DNA of 64,000 nucleotides from Trichoplax sp. H2 (Eukaryota > Placozoa > Uniplacotomia > Trichoplacea): positions 1 through 64,000 of the forward strand of contig NOWV01000089.1 of NCBI GenBank assembly GCA_003344405.1, given 5' to 3'. Shown here piece after piece: positions 11,901 through 22,766 of this stretch (position 1 is its first letter; the number at the start of each line of letters is the position of its first letter). A program made the position numbers and the translations under genes. Under the pieces are notes generated by a model that was not told the origin of the DNA, made no database searches, and saw only the letters and a program-made list of their open reading frames with translations.

Positions 11901-14900
11901 TGTCTTAGCCTTAACAGGTACATTCTTATTTTTAAAATGGATGATCAATGCTGAAAATAGCTAAATTGCTAACAGTTTGATATTATTAACTCTTTTTAAA
12001 GATGATAAGGAGGTTTATAGCTGGGGCTGCGGAGAATTCGGTGAGTGCATTTCTTTGCGATCTATTGCTTAGCTTAATGATATAATTGATAGTATTATAT
12101 GACAATACTGATCGTTCGATTAACAGTTAAATTCATTTTATTCCTCAACTTAAATGTTTCTGGTTAACATTTCAGGTCGTCTTGGCCTTGGTTCTGAAGA
12201 CGATTACTTTTCTCCACAAAAGGTAAAGATAAATCAAGTTTGCCTGTTCTATTTCTGGTTAAGTAATAACGGTAATAATATAATCTATTTCTATTAGCTA
12301 CAAATTGCAAGTGCAGGCAAAGGATTAATAAAATCAGTCCACTGTGGCTCGGATTTTTCCTTTCTTTTAACAATTTCTGGTCGAGTAATAGCTTTCGGAA
12401 ATAATGAGCATAACCAATTAGGCCTTAATTCAACTAAGAATACAATTACGAGAAATAAACCCCGAGTACGTAATTATTTTAATGGATCGAAATTTAATAA
12501 TATTCTTAATTTACTGTTAAGCTTGATCCTATTAGATCATTTTTAAAAGTTCGAGCTTAGATCGACTAATAAAATTTGATTTTGATAGCCTAAATCGCGA
12601 CTAGATGGTTCTTATTGCTTTTTAATCATACAAGAGCTAGAACATCCTCTTCGTCTAGCATTGCTTATTATATAGAATTAATAGCGTTTCTCTATTCTTC
12701 TTTAGCATACCTCAACATTGCATTGCAGCCTTACTCCCATGGCAGTGCGCGCTCTTAATAGGTGCTATGGAGTTTTATTTGACTAAAAGAGAACACTTTG
12801 AAATATCTCTATACGAAGATCTTGTTCATTTTATGTGGTTATAGATACAAATTAAGCTGTTCTGATTTTCTATATTACCTACAGATACGACATTAATTAT
12901 ATCGCCGCTGGACAATCACATGCGGCTTTAATTGATAGTAAGTTAATTGATTTAGCTAAACGAGATAAATGACCAAAAATAGAATACCAATATAATTTTT
13001 AGTATATGCCTCAATTTGTATGAGTGTTAAGAACATAGCTGCTAGATTCTATTGATTACATTCAATTTAAATTTGGTTATTAGTATCAGAAGACTTGCGA
13101 ATTTCCACAGTAGATCATTTCTAAATCACTTCTGAGTTAGTTTAGGTGCTAATTTTAATTTGAAACTAAAGTAGCAGATTTGATCCATTAGCAGGCATAT
13201 TCAAGGAACAACAATATTAAGTATTTGTTAAACCAGAATTTTAGCGATATAAACCCAGTAAATAACGTATACAGGTAGAATGATAGAGACAAACAGAATC
13301 ATTACTGAATCGGCCAGAATGTACAGTAGATATACCTAGTATTAACATGAGTAACTACGCTACATTTGATGACAGTTATTATTTCGGTAGAAAAATGGTT
13401 GAATGTCAATTCGGCAATTCCTGGTAGTAATATTTTAAGAGTTATCACTAACTCCTAGGTTGTTCTCACAAAATGCTGTAGAAAGGTAAGCCAAGTAAAG
13501 TGGATTGAGATTGCTTTATTTTTTGTATCCTTTCTAGAATTTGGCCGTCTAATTACCATGGGTTCTAACAAATGTGGGGAAAGAGGAATCGGAAATTTAA
13601 AACAAACTATAAATCCAACTATTGTTTCAGGAGTATTAAGTGGTAAAATCGTTCATAAGGTAGCCTGCGGTGATTCTTTTACCGTCATCGCTACAACAGG
13701 TATAAATGATCACCAACATGATCGATACATTCAACTGATTAACAATTTTTTCGCCTGTCTAATGAACTAATGTCGTTGCCTTATTGCTGTAGGAAATCAA
13801 TTGTATTCTTGTGGCTGGGCAGAAGATGGCAGGCTAGGCATTATATTACCTCCATCAGAGAAAGGAGTCAATAACGGATGGACTCATCCTAGACCGATAT
13901 TTGGATCACTTCATCACGTATCGAGCTTAAGCTGTAATTACTGGCATACTATTGTTGTTGCAGGTTAGATTTATCTTTTACTGTTTTAGTTTTAAAAACT
14001 AAATAATATAATGGTTTACGTGGGCCTTATAACGATTTCATTAAGATAGATCTTCATGTTGATGTAGTATTTATGCCAATCACATGATCATTTCATTCGT
14101 GAATTCTTTTTCCAATGTAGAAAAAGTATTAAATACTCGTAAAGTAGCTAAAGGAGCTAACCATTCCACCTCATCAGATGCTGAAGATATAAGTATGTAA
14201 AGCATGTAAAAGAAAATTTTAATCTCATCGAATGTAACATTTTTAAGATATATAGGATATATTCATTTTCTCTTTGTATGTATATGTAATATTAAATAAT
14301 ATCGCAATCTTTCAATACTATGATTTTCGGGCGGACGAAATAAATCGAACGATACTTCTCGAATGTAATATTTTATTAATGTCATCTCACATAGTTCAAT
14401 AATAGCGTAGGCTATTGTAGTCTTTCAGAGTATAATTCTAACATGAAAGCATGATGAAGCTATAATAACTAATTTTAAGCCATATGAGCACATTATAAAT
14501 AAAATTCCATCGGTTTTCTTCATGTTTAGAGAAATAATGTAATCGATGTATTATATATAACTTCAATTAACTACTTTTTTTCAGTTACATTGTTGGCGGA
14601 GCAAAGTTTAGAAGATCCAAGTTTATTATTAGGTACCAGCAATAGTGATAATAGATCCTCAGCAGGTATACGTTCGGATTCCGGAATCCCAAGTAGTGAC
14701 ATGATTGATATCACTAATGATCGCTTACAAGATGATCGCAAAAAGGTAGGAATACTACAAATTATAGTTGTTTCACATACTTGCTGATGCATAACAATTT
14801 AATAAATTTGCTAATGGATTTATCAAAATGTAATAGGTTAAATTGCATGGTGAAAATAGTATTCCAAAATTAGCATTGGGCTCACAATCAGCTTCAAATT

Positions 14901-15757
14901 CCCGATCCAAAGTCCCTGATTGGTTACGTAACGTAAGTTGTCGTCTTATAATTAAAACTGATCCTATACATAGATCTTTATTTTATATAATATATCTTAT
15001 TACATTTGATAAAATGTTGAAATATTGCCAATTTTAGGAATTAGATAATGGAGAGCATATACCTATCGTGCCTAAAAGTGATAGAAATACTAGAACAACC
15101 CTTGATACATCTTTACCAGATTCATCAGATGGGTAATCTAATTATTAAATACTGCAATATTACTACTAACATTAAGTTATGAATAGGATAATAATTTACT
15201 TTTGACCATGTTTGCGTTAGTTTCGAGTTCTCGACCGACGATCAAAATTTCGATTTGGTAAGAATAATATTATTGTACTATTTATAGTAGGCACACACGT
15301 ATAAAGTCTATGTTGCACAGCTTTATATTAAAGATAGCTACTGCTATTTCTTTTTTGTTGAATATTATTTATTTAGAGTGCAACTGATTATACCAATGCA
15401 TCACGTAGCCACGGAATGGATTATGGAGCGATTGATATAGATAAATTAATAGCAGGTATCATCATCGAAATACAGTTTAACTGGCTTTTCTAAGATAATG
15501 ACTTATCTGTCTTTACCTTTAGAAGAATCCACGGATCAAATTAAAGGAATTGTAGAATTATTATTATCGAGAATAAATCAGCTTGAAGAAGATAATGAAA
15601 ATGTAAGGAAATACTGATTCATTCCTTAATAATATTATGTTATTATTATTAATAATCTCGCCAAAAACTGAATTTTTTTTGTTTGATTTAGTTAAAGAAA
15701 ACCGTGGCTGCGAAAGATGTTAAAATAGCAGCTTTATTAGCTATGTTAGACGATTAG
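5911..15757 (+). CDS. NEK9: NIMA-related kinase 9 (NEK9/Nercc1)
   Basis: Mitotic Ser/Thr kinase that in animals activates NEK6/7 at spindle poles. The 30-exon model gives 909 residues (human 979). Kinase: glycine loop LGRGAFGE at 21-28, Lys44 in VVWKE, HRDIK at 138-142, LGDFG at 156-160, [12 protein letters not shown]1 propeller about 296-681, starting [14 protein letters not shown]. Then a Ser-rich linker with VPDWLRNELDN and a C-terminal coiled coil about 840-909. Exons: 5911-6018, 7851-8028, 8168-8226, 8394-8464, 9129-9234, 9383-9432, 9760-9841, 10047-10106, 10195-10239, 10416-10480, 10801-10861, 11022-11096, 11321-11383, 11490-11634, 11738-11917, 12002-12040, 12176-12222, 12298-12465, 12706-12761, 12885-12937, 13538-13699, 13793-13963, 14121-14192, 14585-14745, 14837-14932, 15038-15132, 15221-15257, 15377-15455, 15523-15602, 15692-15757. 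An acidic insert ([12 protein letters not shown]) sits in one RCC1 blade. The TQT motif that binds dynein light chain near the human C terminus is not visible. Confidence 0.95.
6785..6960. repeat. 83-bp tandem duplication in NEK9 intron 1
   Basis: Two copies share cctttccatagtg, gatcaga.cgct and tcgaatatgga.aacat, with a period of 83 bp (anchors at 6799 and 6882). The 10-mer tttacgcaag at about 6785 has its exact reverse complement cttgcgtaaa at about 6869, so the first copy is bounded by a small inverted repeat. Confidence 0.75.
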
Positions 15758-17257
15758 CCCATACTATAAGATAGGTAAAATTTTATGGATAGAAATCATG
15801 GCATACGTGTTACCAGATTGTAAAAAAATTAAGTAATTTAACGAGTTTGCGATTGATAAATAAAATGAAAATTTATCAGATATAGTTATATCCTCCATAT
15901 TTCGCGACAAGTACAGTAGTTGTAATTTACATCACATTTTTCATACACTATTTAGACACATCGTCGTTCACGACATTATAGCATTCTGATGAATGCTATA
16001 AATCTTAACTATTGCATATACTGTACGATCATTAATAAGAGATGCTTTAGTTTATTGGATTGCTGCAATTGATATTTTTTGAATTAGAATTATTATTCAG
16101 TTTAAGGTAAACTTGCACATAGAATAAATTGCACTCAAAACTATCAAATAAAACTTTTGGTCAAATCTGAATTGTCACAATGTTATTTGATATATAACCT
16201 GATAGGCAAATAATCTTAATCAGTAACCTTTTAATTATGATTTTTTAACATTTGCATTAACTGATCTATTATTTAGGACAATTTTTAAAGCCTGTTTCTG
16301 CTTTATACATATCCATTCTGTTACAATTTGAAGTAAAATCGCTTAAGTGAGATTGAAGGAAGTAAATATTTATCTCAGGAATGATACAAATTCTACGTTA
16401 ACTGATTGTGGACTTAATCACTAAATCATCAAACTGAATATGAAACTTATCCAAGGCATACTAGGCTTCAATCTTAAGCTGTAGCCTAAGCAAAGCTGTA
16501 TAAGACAATAATTCTACAATATCCATCATATTCGTATGTGTAGTTATGAATGTGATGGGAAGTGATCTGCTTAAAGGTCTCAATTAGCTTATGATTCGAA
16601 TACCGTAATAAATCGATTACAACTAGTTTCTAGAAATTTTCACTGTTCTCAAATCATGTCGATTTATTGTCGATAACCGGTACATACGGTAGTACATTGA
16701 AAACAAATGATTATTCAGGCCACTTTAAGCACTAATTCTCGATTGTAACCTTAGCTAAATGGATAAAGATGAAACATTTTATTTCACCGTTTCTATTACA
16801 ATATAACTGTATTTATTACAATGATTGGAGGAAATCTTCTATTAGTAGTCATAGGCTTGTTTTAAGATCAACATTAAAATGATACAGCCTACTACAATGA
16901 ATGTTAAAGCTGGTTGAAAAGTTTTACCTTATACATTTATGTTTTTCATAAGTATGTACACTATTAATACGTCTATGAATATATATATAACATATATATA
17001 TATATGTTGCGGACAAGGTCCAAAATTACATTTAAATATATATGAGTAAAGATATTTATCTCTATGACAATGTCTTGAACCAAGATAAAGTTAAATAGAT
17101 TACCTAATAAAATAAAATAATATAAATCGATAAAATTTCAAGGGTGTTCTTTAATCTTTTGAGCTTAAAGGATAGCAAAAATCAAATTTTATAGTAAACA
17201 TTTCTGGATATACCGTAAGCATTTATTGCGTCTCATCCCAACACGATTGCTTGTGGG
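15758..17257. other. Convergent spacer between NEK9 and ZC2HC1-like gene
   Basis: Three-prime to three-prime spacer of 1.5 kb. AT-rich, with a short TA-repeat tract at 16980-17006. No exon or RNA recognised; it should hold both polyadenylation sites. Confidence 0.5.
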
Positions 17258-19063
17258 TTACCTTTTGATCGTTCTTTTAAATGGGGCTGGGCGATTTTTG
17301 ATGTCTTTACATTTTGGTATGTGCCTTTCTGCGGCGGTCTGGTTAAATTTTCGTTGGCAATGTGGGCATTGGACATAATCAGGATTTTCACTTGGAGGTG
17401 GCGGTGGAAGATCGGATATTTTACCACCATTAGCGAGATGAGCTTCCATAGCTTTAGCAGCTCGAATGGCCTGTATAAAATCGTTATGTTTCGCTCGCCA
17501 ATTTGTTTTTTTAGGCTTTGGTTGTGGTTGATTTTTAATCTTGCTTACATATTGCTCGTTTTCTGTGCCTTGTATTCGATGTTTACTGGTATCAAATACA
17601 GTTCTCTTTTTATTGGAGGCTTTCTGACAGATATTTTGATGCTTTTCAAGACGATCAGCTGCAAATTTACGCCCACAAATCTGACAAGATACCAATGCTA
17701 TCGAATTAGTTTGATGATCGATATTATCCGGTAGACGGTAAGACGATAGAACTACTGGTCCAGACTGATCTAATCCTGATTGACTATCTTGTTGTAATTT
17801 GGAGGTTGCTGTATTCTTAGCTTTAGCTGTTGTAATATGTTGAATTTCTAATTTACTTTCTGGTGTTTGTTGCCTACTTTCATTCTCGTTATACGAAACG
17901 ATTGCTAGGCTTGCTTTACTTTGCCGATCGAGTATACTATCACGATCGACTTCGCTTGCTTTATCCACTGCTTTAACGGCATTATCGAATACATTCTTTG
18001 TCTTAGAGTGTTTATGCTGCCTAATCGGTTGCGATTTTTCTGTAGGCTGAGGACTGTCGATATGATCTTGATTTTTAATTTTGTTATTATCAATTTCTAA
18101 TGAAGTTACAGTAATAACTTCTGGTCTAGTTGAAAATTGTAAATTAGAACTATTTCTGCCACTATTAATATCATCAACAACCATATTTTGATACGTTGAT
18201 TCACCACCACTATCCATTGATACATTAGATGAATCCTGTTGTATTAGTTGCCTAGAACTTAATCGTCGTATGATTTCTTTTTTAAGCTTTTTGCGACGAA
18301 TATTCTTAATATGACCTAATTTCAGATCCTCTAGTTCGTCATCACTATGATCTGATTGAGCAATTTCAGGATATTTATTGCTCTTGAACGAAGGTTGTTG
18401 ATTTTCATCTACAGCAATTTTCTTGTTATTATTTCTTCTGTATCGGCGTTTTCGACTATTATCATGTTTATTTCTATCCGTTTGAATAGGCGGTAAAGGA
18501 TTGGATCGATTAGTTGTGTCTTTAAATTGGTGCTGTTGCGAATTATTAACGAGATTTCTCTCATTGTTGTTGACGATATTTTTTCTCAAGTTAGATCGCG
18601 AATTGGATAATTTTTCAATTTTGTTTTTAATGTTAGATATTAAGAGATCTTGATTGGTAGTATCACGATCAATATCCATATCGTGAGAAGAGATGGCTAC
18701 TAAAGTTTTTCCTTGATTAAATTTTGATTGTTTGGCTCGTTTTTCAGCAAAAAATGCTCGTACAGATTCAATGTTCTTATAAACATTTAGCGGTTTCAAC
18801 ATAACACGATTATGAAGTAATTGTTGTTGATGTTGCTGTTGCAGTAGATGAGTTAACTTACGATCTTTCTCCGCCACTAGCCGCTTTTGTATTTGAAGGC
18901 GTATGGATTCTAGTTTTGATTTACCCATACATGATAGATCATGTTGATTTATTGAAGTCCTGCTGTTCTTCCGTGAATATAGTTCGTTTGTTACCATCGT
19001 TGTGTGAGATTGTTTATAGCTAGGATACGAAATCACTTGGTTCATAGTGAAAAATTGGCCCAA
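17258..19063 (-). CDS. ZC2HC1-family protein with two C2HC zinc fingers
   Basis: Single-exon 601-residue protein. The last ~150 residues carry two C2HC/C3H fingers: CQICGRKFAADRLEKHQNIC and, after an NWRAKHNDFIQAIRAAKAME helix, CPHCQRKFNQTAAERHIPKC, ending KNRPAPFKR. This two-finger layout with the NWR..H..F...IRAAK linker is that of ZC2HC1A/B/C; the long unconserved N-terminal part fits ZC2HC1C best. The N-terminal 440 residues are Gln/Asn/Ser/Lys-rich, with basic tracts and probable coiled-coil pieces (KLESIRLQIQKRL). The first Met is used; a second Met lies six codons later. No introns, unlike its neighbours with 5-36 exons. The start faces an exon-like segment at 19101, so the promoter may be bidirectional. 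Molecular function of the family is poorly known. Confidence 0.85.
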   Translation of the reverse strand: MGQFFTMNQVISYPSYKQSHTTMVTNELYSRKNSRTSINQHDLSCMGKSKLESIRLQIQKRLVAEKDRKLTHLLQQQHQQQLLHNRVMLKPLNVYKNIESVRAFFAEKRAKQSKFNQGKTLVAISSHDMDIDRDTTNQDLLISNIKNKIEKLSNSRSNLRKNIVNNNERNLVNNSQQHQFKDTTNRSNPLPPIQTDRNKHDNSRKRRYRRNNNKKIAVDENQQPSFKSNKYPEIAQSDHSDDELEDLKLGHIKNIRRKKLKKEIIRRLSSRQLIQQDSSNVSMDSGGESTYQNMVVDDINSGRNSSNLQFSTRPEVITVTSLEIDNNKIKNQDHIDSPQPTEKSQPIRQHKHSKTKNVFDNAVKAVDKASEVDRDSILDRQSKASLAIVSYNENESRQQTPESKLEIQHITTAKAKNTATSKLQQDSQSGLDQSGPVVLSSYRLPDNIDHQTNSIALVSCQICGRKFAADRLEKHQNICQKASNKKRTVFDTSKHRIQGTENEQYVSKIKNQPQPKPKKTNWRAKHNDFIQAIRAAKAMEAHLANGGKISDLPPPPPSENPDYVQCPHCQRKFNQTAAERHIPKCKDIKNRPAPFKRTIKR

Positions 19064-19100
19064 TGTAAAATCATAGAGAAAGCAATTACACTTTAATTGA

Positions 19101-19251
19101 ATGCTTGAAAACAGGGAAAAATTATCTTCTTCAGCTGGCTCTGCTTATTATAGGCTTAAATTATAGATGATGATTTTTCTAGCTAAAGTACCGTAGTCGG
19201 CAGTTTAGCTTCCAGGAAGAGCAGTTGCTTCTCGAACAGATCTCTACGCTT
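19101..19251 (+). other. Candidate 5' exon(s) of an unidentified gene
   Basis: An ATG at 19101 opens 21 codons containing EKLSSSAGSAYYRLK before a TAG at 19164-19166. A second segment begins after a good acceptor (tttttctag) at about 19183 and reads LKYRSRQFSFQEEQLLLEQI, up to a consensus donor GTAAGT at 19252. The Glu/Gln/Leu pattern and the strong donor look like real coding sequence. I could not join the two pieces with a normal-sized intron, or name the family. Confidence 0.35.
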
Positions 19252-21401
19252 GTAAGTAATCCTATCAATTTAACTTAATTTATATTATATAGAACGTTTT
19301 TTATCTAGTGTTTTTAATAGTTAAAAAAGTTGCTTATTATTCCTAACTAATATTTACAGCAGATCAAAGTTAAATAATATATTAGGTATAAAATAGAGTC
19401 ATATGTATCTGCCAGTAACAGGAAAATATTAATTACATGCAAGATATACTTCTGGTGTTATCTGGTCTCCATAGGTTTGATGCCGTCACCTAGCAACGTA
19501 TTTCCTCTCAACATAACATGCTATTTTCTGTATAATGTATTTATATTAAGAACATGATTAATATATTCTGCGATTGATGTGTGAATAGAAATAATTAATG
19601 AGTGCCAATCATTATCTGAATAATAAAATAAAGCATTATTTATTCTATCTCATTAAATTAATCTTACTGTTTCTACTTCTAAACAATATGGTTGAAATCT
19701 ATATAGGACAGATACACTACCGCTAGTTTGCATACGACAGCTAGAGTAGATTTTATATTCACTTTACGCTTAGTTAGATATTGTAATATACGATACATAA
19801 CTATAATATACAATGAATAGGTTGGCAAAAGATCTCTTTTGTATAAACGAGGGGTTGAGAGCTGTTTTAAAATCTAGATTGATATCGTAACATGGTTATA
19901 TCATTGTAGCAAAAAGTGAATTTTAAAGTCCTTACTCTGTCATGCGATAGAATTAAAGCTGCTTATATCTTGTTAGATATCTTCATTTGCTTATATCTGC
20001 ATACAGAATTACAACACATAATGAATAGAATTTTGAACAAGCTTGTCATATTAAGAGAATACATTTAAGATTATTTTACATCTAGTTAAACATCGTAATC
20101 TATTCATATTATTGTAGTATGACATGAATAGAATTTTAATAGGCCTGCCCCATTAAGCTAACTGGTTTATGATGACTTTACATCTAGTTAGACATCATAG
20201 CTTTATTTACAAATTTATCACATGGATGATGAATAAGATTGTTATATGTCCGCTATCTACAGAAGGCGGTTATATCTACAAGTAATTCGGCGTCGTAGCT
20301 TACTTACCTAATTATAACACATGATGATTAAAACTGCAATAGCCTCGACTGGAAGGAAAGGATTTAAAATTATTTACATCTAGTTAGATACCGTAAATCT
20401 ACTAACTGGACTATAGCATTTAATAATGAATAAGATATGATTATAGTCTAGCTTGATAATAAACATGTTTAATCCACTTTACTGTATATACGATCAAATG
20501 TCGCATCCACTCACAGAATTCCAATAAGTGATAAATAAGTTTGTAATGCCTGTCTAATCGGACAGTACTTTAATTGTAAAATTATGTCATATGATAGGCA
20601 AGACTGCTGTTGACCCACTCTGCATCAAACTGGTTTAGGACCCTTTTATAACTACTGTAGTTTTGCTAGACACTGTAATCTTACGAAGTTATAATGTGTA
20701 ACATAAAATTAGCATGACAGGTCTGATCTATATCAAATAAATTTAATTAATTCAATATTATTAGGAGAATTTATTAATAATGTTTATAGTACCAGAATTA
20801 ATGTTAAATATAATATCTGCAGGGTTGGTATGGTAGTGTCCATCCTCATTCGCTAAATGACATGGTAACTTTTTTATATTTATTATCATGTCAATTCATG
20901 ACTAAAGACGTAACAGTAGAAATTATACCCAATTATTCTTAAACTAGCTGTAACTGCTGCTTTGATAAGGTTCATACTAAAGGTATGTAGATAATACGTA
21001 TAATTATAATTATTATTCAGTATTACACTTCGCGTAATGTCAATAGTATAACGCTGTACCTGTAAGAGATACTTCTGATATGGCGCTGGTATTATGCACA
21101 AATATATGAAAAGCCTAAATATTGAATAATCTCAAGATAGAAATAACAATAACAAGTTATAATTGATATAGAAAGAATCGTATCAAATGGTGCTGCCTTT
21201 CTCCTCAATTTGACAGAATGTACAAACCATTATAGTCAGGAAATTAATATATGGGGTTTACTTTTTTACGTTTTGATACCATATAACACAGAAAATTGAC
21301 CTCAAATAATAGCCATAGAGTATCTGTTAAGGATATCACCAAGTGCAGTAATCGCGTGCATACAATACGTAAGACCGAGTAAGTTGCTCAACTTGTACTA
21401 G

Positions 21402-21563
21402 ACATTTTACACACTTGTACACGTTATGGTAGCTGTTGGAGATGAAAAACTAAAATACACATCACTAGATGAACTCGTGGAGACTATATCATCACGCTTG
21501 TCATATCAGGATCATAATTATCTAATAATTGTACTTAAACTATTTAGATTAAAACAAGTTTAG
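21402..21563 (+). other. Candidate exon, 53 codons, unidentified
   Basis: Follows an acceptor-like tactag and stays open for 53 codons to a TAG, with an internal ATG at 21426. It includes VGDEKLKYTSLDELVETISS and LSYQDHNYLIIVLKLF. The amphipathic helical pattern and charged-residue use look coding, but no family is recognised. It could be a terminal exon or a 45-codon stand-alone small ORF. Confidence 0.3.
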
Positions 21564-22184
21564 AACAGTAAAATACCAATCAATCATACACTTATTAAGG
21601 TAAACATGCGAACATGCATACCATTAAATTTATAGTAAATCGTATATTCCTGTAAGCTTCTCCCAGAAATAGGAAAGGTAACAAAAAAATGATGCACGCA
21701 GTTTTTATCAGGCTTCTGATAGAAATTAGAAGTATAATAAAAAATTTTATTTTTTGATTAGTGTAACACTATCAAGAGTATTTCTTATATATATATATCT
21801 ATTAATAAATTTTCATAATAATTCTAAGAGAATAAACTTATAATGTATAAACAGGAAACCTACTAGTATTATATACGATCTTTGCGTAAATACTACAGAA
21901 GATCTGCTGTAAGCCATGGCTGAATTAATAAGCATGTTGTCGCAAAGTGACTTTTCCTAGTGAAGCTCATTATCTTGTTTTAAAATAGATAACATAGCTT
22001 AGTATTGATTGATGTTATTGTCATCTAGAATTTCATACCTATTTGTATAGATAGCAGTAAGTTTCATACTAATATCTAAGCTATGCTAATATTGATGTTA
22101 ACGTAGGAAAGTATAAAATGATTTATATTTCAGTAAAATTTAAGTTTCATAGTTTAGTCAGAGAGAGATACATAGTTACTATAG

Positions 22185-22242
22185 CCTCCCGACGATAGGA
22201 GATCGTCAGTATTTGAGTCACTGCAGGCAAATGCTGAAGAAG
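22185..22242 (+). other. Candidate 58-nt exon, unidentified
   Basis: Bounded by acceptor actatag and consensus donor GTAAGT. The open frame reads PPDDRRSSVFESLQANAEE and ends in phase 1. Composition is hydrophilic and protein-like. Family unknown; it may belong with the exon-like segments at 19101 and 21402. Confidence 0.3.
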
Positions 22243-22766
22243 GTAAGTAGGCCAGTAGACTCGTATTTTTAATTTCCTCGTTACAAATCTCCGTTTGTAA
22301 CAATGTATGAACGTACTATTACTAATATAATACTATATAATCTAATAAGAGGTTATGCTGGTTTTCGCTGTGGTGGAAATTAAGCATTCTTATCCTTCAC
22401 AAAAAATATACGGTCCAATCTATACCATATTATATACAGTATAATATAAATAGCGGTCCCATCAAAGATACTGTCTGCTTTTTCGATGTAAAACTATATT
22501 CGGCGGTTAATTGTATATAGTAATTTATCAATTACAACGTGAATTTAAGCTTCGCTATTTCATAAATAGTACTAAGCCTGTACATCATATAGGAATATGT
22601 CTATATCAAATAGCCAAATAGGCAGGCTATTGATGCAAATTTCATAATTTCAACTATAAAGCTGATTGGATAAAAGAATCGATATTTTGATTAGATTAAA
22701 ATTTCAATCTATACCAGATTGTTTCCGATATTAGAGTTGTCCAAGGTGCTTTTAACGAAGACTTCA

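Larger units (their letters stand above)
19252..22766. other. Long AT-rich stretch with isolated exon-like segments
   Basis: Mostly featureless AT-rich DNA. Only two segments look coding (21402-21563 and 22185-22242, + strand; listed separately). If those and 19101-19251 belong together, this is a small intron-rich gene; otherwise it is intergenic. Confidence 0.35.

Noticed and set aside
17321-17734. 137-codon + strand frame
   Set aside because: Antisense shadow of the ZC2HC1-like zinc-finger gene; hydrophobic composition arises from the complement of Lys/Asn/Gln codons.
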